From: Oxalobacteraceae bacterium
Lineage (GTDB): Bacteria; Pseudomonadota; Gammaproteobacteria; Burkholderiales; Burkholderiaceae_D
Direction: 5' to 3'
NCBI GenBank assembly: GCA_003537575.1
Contig: DPRS01000056.1
Location: forward strand, 1-25,566
Length of the DNA: 25,566 bases
Part shown: piece after piece, positions 14,964-21,638 of the stretch
Position numbering within the stretch: position 1 is the stretch's first letter
Layout of the letters: each line of letters starts with the position of its first letter
Notes under the pieces: model-generated
Seen by the model: the letters and a program-made list of their open reading frames with translations, nothing else
Told to the model about the DNA's origin: nothing
Databases searched by the model: none
Translations under genes and position numbers: made by a program

Positions 14964-15157
14964 CCGCCGCCAATTCCTTCGACGATCCGCCCGGTGCCGC
15001 CGCAGTTGCGGCATTCGGCGCCATTCAGCTTGCCGGTGCCTTTGCATTCGGGGCAAATATCCTCGCCGGTGCCTGGCGTGCCGGGAAGCGCGGCGTCGCC
15101 TGGATGCATCTCGGGTACTGCATTGCCGGGTTCGCCCGGCTGGGTAGGCATGCTCAT
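14960..15157 (-). CDS. Small DnaJ-type zinc-ribbon protein, 65 aa
   Basis: A 65-residue protein with an acidic, Pro/Gly-rich N-terminal half and two DnaJ-like zinc motifs: CPECKGTG (about 35-42) and CRNCGGTG (about 49-56). The CxxCxGxG pair would bind a single zinc, as in the cysteine-rich domain of DnaJ but without a J domain. It may be a small chaperone-like or metal-binding protein; function unknown. It converges on the transglutaminase-like gene, overlapping by the 4-bp CTAG that contains both stops. Confidence 0.8.
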   Translation of the reverse strand: MSMPTQPGEPGNAVPEMHPGDAALPGTPGTGEDICPECKGTGKLNGAECRNCGGTGRIVEGIGGG

Positions 15158-15378
15158 GATTTTATTGCCCTAAACTAGAGAAGTTGATGGAAAAGTACTT
15201 GATTCCAGTATTCGTCAGCTTGGATGGTTGGCGCATGCGCGAGTTCAAGGAAGCTTGACTCGGCGCCGGCGCCAGAGTGCGTTTCCCCGAATAATTCAAA
15301 TCCCGATTTTTTCAAGGCGGAATCAGTGTATTGCAGGTATGATCTCTATCCCTTGTATTTGCTTCGTACAGCAAACCT
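15158..15378. other. Divergent intergenic region before the Crp/Fnr gene
   Basis: This 221-bp region lies between the small zinc protein and the Crp/Fnr gene. I see a TATGAT (15336-15341) as a possible -10 for the regulator, but no well-placed -35, no full FNR palindrome and no clear Shine-Dalgarno before ATG 15379. Confidence 0.35.
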
Positions 15379-16053
15379 ATGAGCGCTGGAAATATCAAGT
15401 CACAGGAATTTTTGTCGCGTCTGCCCCTTTTCAATGAAATGGCGCCGACGGAAATCGACCGTATCGCCAAGGGCACTACCGAGGTCCGCATCGAGCGTGG
15501 CGAGACGCTGTTCCGGCGCGGCGACCCGTGTGTCGGCTTTCACCTGGTGGTGTATGGCCAGATCAAGCTGGCCTTCATTTCCGCAAACGGCGATGAAAAA
15601 GTGATCGAACTGGTCGGCCCTGGCCACAGTTTCGGCGAGGCACTGATGTTCATGGAAAAACCGTATATCGTCACGGCGCAAGCGCTGGCCGACTGCCTGC
15701 TGCTGCATGTGAACAAGGATGTCGTGTTCGGTGAACTCCAGCGCGATCCGGTGTTCGCGCGCAAGATGCTGGCCGGCTTGAGCCGGCGGCTGCATGGCCT
15801 GGTGGGCGATGTGGAAGCGTATTCGCTGCGTTCAGGCACTGAACGGGTGATCGGCTATCTGCTCCAGGGCGAGACGGAAGGTGGCACGATCACCTTGCAG
15901 GCGAATAAGTCGATCATTGCTTCGCGCCTGAATCTGACACCCGAACATTTCTCCCGCGTCCTGCACATGCTGGCAGCCAAGCAGCTGATCTCTGTCAGCG
16001 GCAAGTCCATCACGATTCTGGATGTCGAGCGCTTGCGCAATTATCGGGACTAA
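15379..16053 (+). CDS. Crp/Fnr-family regulator (DNR/NNR-like candidate)
   Basis: A 224-residue regulator with a cyclic-nucleotide-binding-fold sensor domain (about 14-125), a dimer helix (about 125-145) and a C-terminal Crp-type winged helix (about 150-215). It lacks the N-terminal cysteine cluster of FNR/ANR, so it does not bind an iron-sulfur centre there; this fits the DNR/NNR group that senses NO through heme. The recognition helix has Glu189-x-x-Ser192-Arg193 (PEHFSRVLH), the FNR signature for TTGAT half-sites. Together with the nearby hemerythrin operon, nirK and its perfect TTGAT box, this suggests it activates nitrogen-oxide genes. Its 3' end overlaps the convergent membrane-protein gene by 44 bp. 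Confidence 0.9.
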   Translation: MSAGNIKSQEFLSRLPLFNEMAPTEIDRIAKGTTEVRIERGETLFRRGDPCVGFHLVVYGQIKLAFISANGDEKVIELVGPGHSFGEALMFMEKPYIVTAQALADCLLLHVNKDVVFGELQRDPVFARKMLAGLSRRLHGLVGDVEAYSLRSGTERVIGYLLQGETEGGTITLQANKSIIASRLNLTPEHFSRVLHMLAAKQLISVSGKSITILDVERLRNYRD

Positions 16054-17326
16054 GCGACATCTGGCGGTAGATGCGCGCCGCCTGCGCCAGGTTATAAGCC
16101 AGCCAGCCGGCGGATACGCCGAATGCGAGGGCGGCGGGGCGCGCCAGCAGATGCGGCCAGAGCGGCGCCGCGGTCATCAGCGCCAGCGCGGCAAGATGGG
16201 CATAAAACTGCCGGCCTGCCATTTCTTCCGTGATGATTTGCCTGACGTTCGGGGCTTTGCGCCCTTGTCCGGCCAGGCGATTCTGCAAGTGATACCAGGC
16301 CAGGAAGGGCACGATCTTGTAGAGCATGCCATTGACCACCGAACAGGCAAAGCCGACGATGAAGAGCACGCCGGCCATCAGCGGCAGCCATTGCGCTTGC
16401 GCCAGGTCCGGCCATTGACCGGCGAGGCCGAGCAGGGCGGCGGCCAGCAGGCTTGCCATGCTGGTGCGCCAGAAGCGGGTGGTGGTGTCAGGCGGGCGTT
16501 TGCGCTTTTGCAGCAGGCGCAGAGTGGTTACGCCAAACGCCAGAAAAGCCAGACCCAGCACCAGCGCAGAGGCCGGTTGCAGCCAGCCGCGCAGGCCGGT
16601 AAATGCTCCCAGCGAAACCGAAAATGCCAGCAATGCCAGTACGATCGTCCAGGACAGCCAGCGGCCAAGGCGGGGAGGATAGGTGGGCGTTACCTGGAAC
16701 ATCGGCACGACCTGGTAAGCGACGCCGATGGTCAGCAAGCCGACCCAGGCGAGCAGGCCCCAGGCGGCGTGCGCATTAGTGATCTCGATGACCGGCAGTT
16801 GCAGCGGCCAGGCAAAGACGCTGGCGGCTGCCGCGCCGAGCACCACGGTAACGGCCAGGCCGGCCAGGGCAAGGCGGATGGCGGTGACGGTCGGCGTGGG
16901 CTGGGCGACGCGCCACAAGCCGATGGCGCACGCCGCCAGCAGCCACAGGAAACCGGCCAGCAGGCAGATCAGCGCCAGCCTGAATGCCGTTGGCCCGGAT
17001 GACAGAAAGCCCGTGGCCAGCAGGAGCGTGCCCAATGCCAGCATCGCATGCACAAAGGCAGCGCTGCCGCGCGGCCATGGCAGATCGATGCCGACCACTA
17101 CTTGCAGAATCTGGATCAGCGCGCCCACCATGGTCATGCTGAGAAAACCGAGCGTCAGCAGATGAGTGAGCGCCAGCGTGGCGGGCAGCCAGCGCGAGGC
17201 GAAGGCATCCGGGCCATGCCAGAGCAGCAGCAGGGCGGCCAGCAGGGCGAACAGCGGCGCGCTCAGAAAGAAACGCAGCGGCACCGATAGCGGCGGGGAT
17301 TGTTCGAAAGACAGGACGCGTTGCAT
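16010..17326 (-). CDS. Polytopic membrane protein, NnrS/heme-copper-oxidase-like
   Basis: A 438-residue protein with about 12 hydrophobic helices and little else. Conserved histidines lie in or next to helices (LTHLLTLGF, FVHAMLALG, NAHAAWGLLAW, WYHLQNRLAG, YAHLAALALM), a pattern seen in heme-binding proteins related to NnrS and to subunit I of heme-copper oxidases. This group is often found beside nitrite or NO reductase genes and is thought to act in NO tolerance or as a heme-copper relative without proven activity. It is the third gene of an operon with the hemerythrin and DUF2249 genes (23 bp after DUF2249). Exact family naming needs a profile search. Confidence 0.8.
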   Translation of the reverse strand: MQRVLSFEQSPPLSVPLRFFLSAPLFALLAALLLLWHGPDAFASRWLPATLALTHLLTLGFLSMTMVGALIQILQVVVGIDLPWPRGSAAFVHAMLALGTLLLATGFLSSGPTAFRLALICLLAGFLWLLAACAIGLWRVAQPTPTVTAIRLALAGLAVTVVLGAAAASVFAWPLQLPVIEITNAHAAWGLLAWVGLLTIGVAYQVVPMFQVTPTYPPRLGRWLSWTIVLALLAFSVSLGAFTGLRGWLQPASALVLGLAFLAFGVTTLRLLQKRKRPPDTTTRFWRTSMASLLAAALLGLAGQWPDLAQAQWLPLMAGVLFIVGFACSVVNGMLYKIVPFLAWYHLQNRLAGQGRKAPNVRQIITEEMAGRQFYAHLAALALMTAAPLWPHLLARPAALAFGVSAGWLAYNLAQAARIYRQMSLSPDNCASARHPES

Positions 17327-17349
17327 GGCGCATTCCCGCGCAGCCGGGT

Positions 17350-17583
17350 TCAGCCGCCTTGCGGGACTTTCCAGATAAGGATTTCGTAACGATAGTCCGG
17401 CAAGGAACTGGTCTGGTGCGCATAGCCGTTGTTGGCCAGGATGCGGTAGAGCGGCAGCGGTTCGCGGTCGATCAGCATGCGCAGGCGTTGCTGCGGCTGG
17501 AGCCGCGAGAGCGCTTCCATCACGCGCTCGAGCGGTTCGGGCGGCTCCAGGCCGCAGACGTCAAGTTCAACTATGTCAGTCAT
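17350..17583 (-). CDS. DUF2249-domain protein, 77 aa
   Basis: A 77-residue single-domain protein resembling DUF2249 (TusA/SirA-like fold). It starts with VELDVCGLEPPEPLERVMEALSRLQPQQRLRMLIDREPLPLY and ends YRYEILIWK. Family members accompany hemerythrin, NO-response and denitrification genes and are thought to bind or transfer small ligands or metals, without a proven activity. Its ATG overlaps the hemerythrin stop as ATGA, a tight coupling, and it precedes the membrane protein by 23 bp. Confidence 0.85.
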   Translation of the reverse strand: MTDIVELDVCGLEPPEPLERVMEALSRLQPQQRLRMLIDREPLPLYRILANNGYAHQTSSLPDYRYEILIWKVPQGG

Positions 17584-18038
17584 GGATTGATTTCCGCACA
17601 GGGGGCCAGTTTGCTCATCGCATCCAGCACCTCCTCGCGCGTATTGGCCAGCACACGGTCGGTCATCGGATACAGGATGCCTTCTTCCTTCATGTTGTGC
17701 TGTTGTAGCATGATATTCAGGGTGTCGGCAATCCCGGCGAAGTCTGCGGGGGCGCGCTGCGCCAGCGCATCGTCCAGCTCTTTGAGGATCTCGCGCATCT
17801 GGACGTGTTCCGAACGCATGACCACCGTCGGTCCCATGCTGTTGCCGGTGGCCGCTTCGAAGGCGGGAAACAATATCTCCTCTTCCATGGCAAAGTGCGT
17901 GCGCATGGCGCCGGCAAATTCGCGCATTGCCCGCTCGGCGGCTTCCCAGCGTCCTTCGGTGACATCCGTTTCCAGCGCGGCGAAGATGTCATCGCATTGC
18001 TTGTGGTCGGTGCTCATGTGTTCGGTGATCGTGTTCAT
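17580..18038 (-). CDS. Hemerythrin-like domain protein
   Basis: A 152-residue four-helix protein with a complete di-iron site: His12 (STDHKQCD), His48 and Glu52 (THFAMEEE), His78 (RSEHVQM), His114 and Glu118 (QQHNMKEEG). Such proteins bind O2 or NO and relatives (for example DnrN/YtfE) take part in repair of NO-damaged iron-sulfur centres. It is soluble, without a signal peptide. The frame is open to 18080, but ATG 18038 has GGAGA at about 6 nt and starts the family alignment. It is first in an operon with the DUF2249 and membrane-protein genes, and a degenerate FNR-type box sits 63 bp upstream. Confidence 0.9.
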   Translation of the reverse strand: MNTITEHMSTDHKQCDDIFAALETDVTEGRWEAAERAMREFAGAMRTHFAMEEEILFPAFEAATGNSMGPTVVMRSEHVQMREILKELDDALAQRAPADFAGIADTLNIMLQQHNMKEEGILYPMTDRVLANTREEVLDAMSKLAPCAEINP

Positions 18039-18094
18039 TTTTTCTCCAGGCAAGCTTGATGAACGATTTTCCGGCCGCAAGTGCTTCTGCTTCC

Positions 18095-18108
18095 TTGATG
18101 CAAGTTAA
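18095..18108 (-). promoter_or_regulatory. Degenerate FNR/DNR-type box upstream of the hemerythrin operon
   Basis: Minus-strand TTAAC-TTGC-ATCAA matches TTGAT-N4-ATCAA at 8 of 10 positions, with the downstream half perfect. Placed at -41.5 it would give a transcript start near 18060, 22 nt before ATG 18038. No strong -10 is seen, so this is only a candidate. Confidence 0.35.
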
Positions 18109-18184
18109 GTATTCCGGCGCGGCCGCTTCATTGCCGCTTGATCGCTGCCTGATCGCCGCTGCCTGAATCTTGCTCAATCGCTAA

Positions 18185-18934
18185 TTAATCGCGCCGCAGG
18201 GTAAATGCCGGGAACAGGGCCGATACCTGATCGACCAGTTGCATGGAGGGGTAGCCGGAGCGCGCCGCGGCATTCAGTTCATCGCTGGCGCAGCCTTGCT
18301 TGCGGAAAACCTGCAGGGCGTAGTTGCGCGCACCCATTTGCGCCAGGGTATGGGCGAGATCGAGGAGCTCCGGTTCGCTCAGCAGGCTGGCGTGGACCGT
18401 GGTGCGAAATTCATGCGCGACGCCGGACGCCAGCACGGCTTCGGCACATTGCCGCGCCTGCCGGCCGCTGTCGGGAGCGCCGGTGATTTTTTCGTAGAGA
18501 TCGAAGGGGGCCTTGATGTCGAGGCCGATCCAGTCCAGTAGCGGCAAGACTTCGGCAAGCCGCCGCGGGTAGATGCCGCCGCTGTGCAAGCCGATGGCAA
18601 AGCCGAGCTCGCGCACGGCGGCAATCGCCTCCGGCAGCGCCGGATCGATGGTCGGTTCGCCGCCGGAAAACACCACGGCATCGAGCAGGCCGCGCCGACG
18701 CTTGAGAAAATCCAGCACCTGCGGCCATGCCAGCGGACTTTCCGACGGGCGCGGCTGCAGGTGTGGATTGTGGCAATACCCGCAACGCCACGGACATCCC
18801 TGCACGAACAGGACTGCCGCCAGCTTGCCCGGATAATCTGTGGCCGAAAATGGCGCCACGCCGCCGACCTGAAAGTCGCGCGCTGGAATATCCGCGCCGG
18901 CTGGCTTGAGCGCGATGACGGGATGCAGTTTCAT
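18185..18934 (-). CDS. nrdG: Anaerobic ribonucleotide reductase activase (radical SAM)
   Basis: A 249-residue radical SAM enzyme that generates the glycyl radical on class III ribonucleotide reductase. The cluster motif CPWRCGYC (C-x3-C-x2-C) lies near residues 47-54, and the SAM-binding GGEP motif follows (VVFSGGEPTIDP, near 90). FSATDYPGKLAAVLFVQGCPW is the family's start. It is longer than E. coli NrdG (154 aa) and belongs to the larger form found with Pseudomonas/beta-type nrdD. It follows the small glycyl-radical-domain ORF by 27 bp in the nrd operon. Confidence 0.93.
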   Translation of the reverse strand: MKLHPVIALKPAGADIPARDFQVGGVAPFSATDYPGKLAAVLFVQGCPWRCGYCHNPHLQPRPSESPLAWPQVLDFLKRRRGLLDAVVFSGGEPTIDPALPEAIAAVRELGFAIGLHSGGIYPRRLAEVLPLLDWIGLDIKAPFDLYEKITGAPDSGRQARQCAEAVLASGVAHEFRTTVHASLLSEPELLDLAHTLAQMGARNYALQVFRKQGCASDELNAAARSGYPSMQLVDQVSALFPAFTLRRD

Positions 18935-18961
18935 GGCGTGTCCGCGAGATCGGTCGAGGTT

Positions 18962-19153
18962 TTAGCCCAGTTGCGCCGAACGCTCGGTAAAGTACTGGCG
19001 CTCGTGGAACTCGCCTTTCTTGCCGATGTTGAACGACGACATTGGACGGTGATAGCCCATCACGCGGGTCCAGATCTCGCAAGGCTGGCGTTCTTCGTTG
19101 GCCAGCTGGATAGTCTGGCCGGATTGTTGATTGTCGATGCAAAGCTGATTCAT
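18962..19153 (-). CDS. nrdD: Separate glycyl-radical domain of class III ribonucleotide reductase
   Basis: A 63-residue protein whose C-terminal half matches the extreme C-terminus of NrdD. RVMGYHRPMSSFNIGKKGEFHER (from residue 30) corresponds to the radical segment of the SRVVGYLRPV...GKxxEF type; Gly33 is the predicted radical residue. The N-terminal half has Cys5 and Cys25. It has its own Shine-Dalgarno (AAGGAG, 6 nt before ATG). It lies in the same frame as the large nrdD ORF, 17 sense codons beyond that ORF's TAA, so it could be made as a separate spare-part protein, by readthrough, or both. NrdG follows at once. Confidence 0.8.
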   Translation of the reverse strand: MNQLCIDNQQSGQTIQLANEERQPCEIWTRVMGYHRPMSSFNIGKKGEFHERQYFTERSAQLG

Positions 19154-19204
19154 GCTGTTCTCCTTGACAGGGTTGGGGGGTAAAAACAGGGTGCTTTCTT
19201 GCTC

Positions 19205-21220
19205 TTATGCCGGCAACTGCATCTTGCGCGCGATGAGTTCCTCGTCGCATTTCGGGCAGTATTCATGCTTGCCGGCCAAGTAACCGTGTTTTGGGCAAAT
19301 CGAAAAGGTCGGCGTGACGGTAATGTAGGGCAGCGTGAAGCGGGAGAGCGCGCGCTTGACCAGGCTGCGGCAGGCCTCGGCGCTGGACAGCGCTTCGGTC
19401 ATGTACAGGTGCAGCACCGTGCCGCCGGTGTACTTGCGCTGTAGCTGATCTTGCCGCTCGAGCGCCTCGAAGGGATCGTCGGTGAAACCCACTGGCAGCT
19501 GCGAGGAGTTGGTGTAATAAGGCATGTCCTCTGTTCCCGCCTGCAGGATGTCGAAGTAGCGCTTCTTGTCTTCCTTGGCGAAGCGATAGGTGGTGCCTTC
19601 CGCCGGCGTGGCTTCGAGGTTGTACATGTTGCCGGTCTCTTCCTGGAATTCCAGCATGCGCGCGCGCACATGATCCAGCAGGCGCACAGCGAAGGCATAA
19701 CCCCAGTCGGTAGTCAGGTCGTGCTCGCCATTGGTGAAGTTGCGGATCATTTCATTGACGCCGTTGATGCCGAGCGTAGAGAAGTGGTTGCGCAGCGTGC
19801 CGAGGTAGCGCTTGGTGTAAGGGAACAGGCCATTGTCCATGTGGCGCTGGATCACCTTGCGTTTGATTTCCAGGCTGGTCTTGCCCATATCCATCAACTG
19901 GTCGAGGCGGGCGATCAATGCAGCCTCGTCGCCGCGGTACAGGTAGCCCAGGCGCGCGCAATTGATGGTCACCACGCCCAGCGAGCCGGTCTGCTCGGCC
20001 GAGCCGAACAGGCCGTTGCCGCGCTTGAGCAGTTCGCGCAGGTCGAGCTGCAGGCGGCAGCACATCGAGCGGATCATGTTGGGCTTCAGTTCCGAATTGA
20101 TGAAGTTCTGGAAGTAGGGCAGGCCGTAGCGCGCCGTCATTTCGAACAACAGCTCGGCGTTAGGGCTGTACCAGTCGAAATCCTCGGTGATGTTGTAGGT
20201 CGGGATCGGGAAGGTGAACACGCGGCCCTTGGCGTCGCCGGCCATCATGACTTCGATGTAGGCGCGGTTGATCATGTTCATCTCTTCCTGCAGGTCGCCG
20301 TAGGAGAACGGCATTTCCACGCCGCCGATCACGGGAATCTGCTCGCGCAGGTCTTCCGGGCAGACCCAGTCGAAGGTCAGGTTGGTGAAGGGCGTCTGCG
20401 TGCCCCAGCGTGACGGCACGTTGAGGTTGTAGATCAGCTCCTGCATGTACTGCTTGACTTCCCTGTAGTGCATTTCGTCCTTGCGGATGAACGGCGCCAT
20501 GTAGGTGTCGAAGGAACTGAAGGCTTGCGCGCCGGCCCACTCGTTCTGCAGGGTGCCGAGGAAATTGACGATCTGGCCGACCGCGCTCGACATGTGCTTC
20601 GGCGGGCCTGCTTCCACCTTGCCAGGCACGCCGTTCAAACCTTCGTGCAGCAAGGTGCGCAGCGACCAGCCGGCGCAATAGCCGGACAACATGTCGAGAT
20701 CGTGGATGTGGATGTCGGCATTGCGGTGCGCTTCGCCGACTTCCGGCGGATAGACATGGTTGAGCCAGTAGTTGGCGACCACCTTGCCGGAGACGTTCAA
20801 GATCAGGCCGCCGAGCGAATAGCCCTGGTTGGCGTTGGCGTTGACGCGCCAGTCCAGTTGCTGCAGGTATTCGTTGATCGAGGATTCGACGTCCACCAGG
20901 GTCTTCTTGTCCGAGCGCAGCTTCTGGTGCTGCTCGCGATAGACGATATAGGAGCGCAGCGTATTCCGGTAGCCGGCATCGAACAGGACCGACTCCACCA
21001 CATCCTGGATTTGCTCGACCTGCGGTGGTTCGTCGCCCTCGAGCTGCACCCGCCGCATCACCACCTTCAGGCTCAGTTCCTGCGCTTCCTCTTCGCCGAA
21101 TTCGCCGCTGGCCTGGCCGGCGCGCCGGATCGCCGAGAGGATTTTGCGGGGATCGAAGGTGGCGAGGCTGCCGTCGCGTTTGATAATGTGAGTTAGGAAG
21201 GAAATGGCTTGTGGATTCAT
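19205..21220 (-). CDS. nrdD: Anaerobic (class III) ribonucleoside-triphosphate reductase, large part
   Basis: A 671-residue catalytic subunit that makes dNTPs without oxygen. Residues 5-100 are an ATP-cone allosteric domain. Active-site cysteines are Cys182 (SGYCAGWSL) and the Cys387/388 pair (SMCCRLQ), in line with E. coli Cys175 and Cys384. A C-terminal zinc knuckle remains (Cys642, His645, Cys655, Cys658), and then the ORF stops without the glycyl-radical segment, which is encoded by the next ORF. ATG 21220 has GGAGA at about 5 nt; the frame to 21238 is not used. The promoter has -35 TTGACG and -10 TAACCT with two NrdR-like boxes. It is divergent from nirK. Confidence 0.93.
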   Translation of the reverse strand: MNPQAISFLTHIIKRDGSLATFDPRKILSAIRRAGQASGEFGEEEAQELSLKVVMRRVQLEGDEPPQVEQIQDVVESVLFDAGYRNTLRSYIVYREQHQKLRSDKKTLVDVESSINEYLQQLDWRVNANANQGYSLGGLILNVSGKVVANYWLNHVYPPEVGEAHRNADIHIHDLDMLSGYCAGWSLRTLLHEGLNGVPGKVEAGPPKHMSSAVGQIVNFLGTLQNEWAGAQAFSSFDTYMAPFIRKDEMHYREVKQYMQELIYNLNVPSRWGTQTPFTNLTFDWVCPEDLREQIPVIGGVEMPFSYGDLQEEMNMINRAYIEVMMAGDAKGRVFTFPIPTYNITEDFDWYSPNAELLFEMTARYGLPYFQNFINSELKPNMIRSMCCRLQLDLRELLKRGNGLFGSAEQTGSLGVVTINCARLGYLYRGDEAALIARLDQLMDMGKTSLEIKRKVIQRHMDNGLFPYTKRYLGTLRNHFSTLGINGVNEMIRNFTNGEHDLTTDWGYAFAVRLLDHVRARMLEFQEETGNMYNLEATPAEGTTYRFAKEDKKRYFDILQAGTEDMPYYTNSSQLPVGFTDDPFEALERQDQLQRKYTGGTVLHLYMTEALSSAEACRSLVKRALSRFTLPYITVTPTFSICPKHGYLAGKHEYCPKCDEELIARKMQLPA

Positions 21221-21234
21221 GGGTTCTCCGGTGG

Positions 21235-21250
21235 GCACAATATATTGATG
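21235..21250 (-). promoter_or_regulatory. NrdR-like box 2 (downstream of predicted start)
   Basis: GCACAATATATTGATG contains the 10-bp core CAATATATTG, a perfect fit to the NrdR core CWATATATWG. It begins 31 bp from the companion box, i.e. three helical turns, which is the spacing required for NrdR to bind both. It covers about +2 to +17 of the predicted nrdD transcript. Confidence 0.6.
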
Positions 21251-21258
21251 TGATGGAG

Positions 21259-21287
21259 AGGTTATGCACTAAATGTAGTGGCGTCAA
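21259..21287 (-). promoter_or_regulatory. Predicted sigma70 promoter of nrdD
   Basis: On the minus strand, -35 TTGACG (21287-21282) and -10 TAACCT (21264-21259) are 17 nt apart. The predicted transcript start is near 21252, giving a leader of about 32 nt that contains GGAGA before ATG 21220. The first NrdR-like box fills the spacer. Confidence 0.5.
21266..21281 (-). promoter_or_regulatory. NrdR-like box 1 (between -35 and -10)
   Basis: This 16-bp element, read on the plus strand as GCACTAAATGTAGTGG, matches the NrdR consensus ACACWATATATWGTGT at 12 of 16 positions, with symmetric CACTA/TAGTG arms. It occupies exactly the spacer of the nrdD promoter, so a bound repressor would exclude RNA polymerase. 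Confidence 0.55.
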
Positions 21288-21354
21288 TTGAGTGAAAATG
21301 ATTTGTTTGAAATTCTTGATCTAGGATAATTTTCAATTCGACTAGCCTTCAAGC

Positions 21355-21410
21355 CATGAAATCGGCGCATCGCACGGGTAGATGGCGGTGTCATGAAACG
21401 GGCTCATCGC
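21355..21410. repeat. Imperfect 19-bp direct repeat in the nrdD-nirK intergenic region
   Basis: CATGAAATCGGCGCATCGC (21355-21373) and CATGAAACGGGCTCATCGC (21392-21410) agree at 16 of 19 positions and start 37 bp apart. An overlapping perfect 9-bp inverted repeat, AATCGGCGC (21360-21368) and GCGCCGATT (21409-21417), is also present. Relative to the predicted nirK start near 21507 the copies lie around -143 and -106. They look like operator or activator sites of an unidentified regulator. Confidence 0.5.
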
Positions 21411-21458
21411 GCCGATTGAATTGACAGCGTGAGTCGGTAAAACCCAGCTTGGAATTAC

Positions 21459-21472
21459 TTGATACCTATCAA
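21459..21472 (+). promoter_or_regulatory. Perfect FNR/DNR box of the nirK promoter
   Basis: TTGAT-ACCT-ATCAA matches the FNR-family consensus at all ten positions. Its centre (21465.5) lies 41.5 bp before a start predicted from the -10 TATGAT at 21496-21501, the classical position for class II activation. The Crp/Fnr regulator at 15379 has the residues to read this site. There is no sigma70 -35, as expected of an activator-dependent promoter. Confidence 0.8.
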
Positions 21473-21495
21473 TTTTTTAAAATGCAAACAAAATG

Positions 21496-21501
21496 TATGA
21501 T
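21496..21501 (+). promoter_or_regulatory. Predicted -10 element of nirK
   Basis: TATGAT, 5 of 6 matches to TATAAT, lies 23 bp after the FNR-type box. Transcription would begin near 21507, leaving a leader of about 130 nt before ATG 21639. Confidence 0.55.
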
Positions 21502-21638
21502 TTGTTCCAGCCAGATCGAATAACCTGGCACGACAAACAAATCATTCACCTGATGGAGACCGAACGGTGAAGGGCAACAGAGCGGGCGCGGACGATGCGC
21601 CAGAAAACCGATGCGAACGATCCGTTAAGGAAAACAAG

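Noticed and set aside
19451..21287. Long open frames over nrdD on the plus strand and in another minus-strand frame
   Set aside because: They lie wholly over a well-conserved nrdD and have no recognisable protein character.
21316..21329. TTGAT-CTAG-GATAA as a second FNR box for nrdD
   Set aside because: Only one half matches; the other agrees at 2 of 5 positions. The position (about -70 from the predicted nrdD start) would suit class I activation, but the match is too weak to call.
21553..21570. Five-codon upstream ORF in the nirK leader (ATG GAG ACC GAA CGG TGA)
   Set aside because: No Shine-Dalgarno precedes it and such short frames are common by chance.
21567..21638. GTG start giving a longer NirK
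   Set aside because: ATG 21639 has AAGGA at good spacing and begins directly with a signal peptide; the longer form would bury it.
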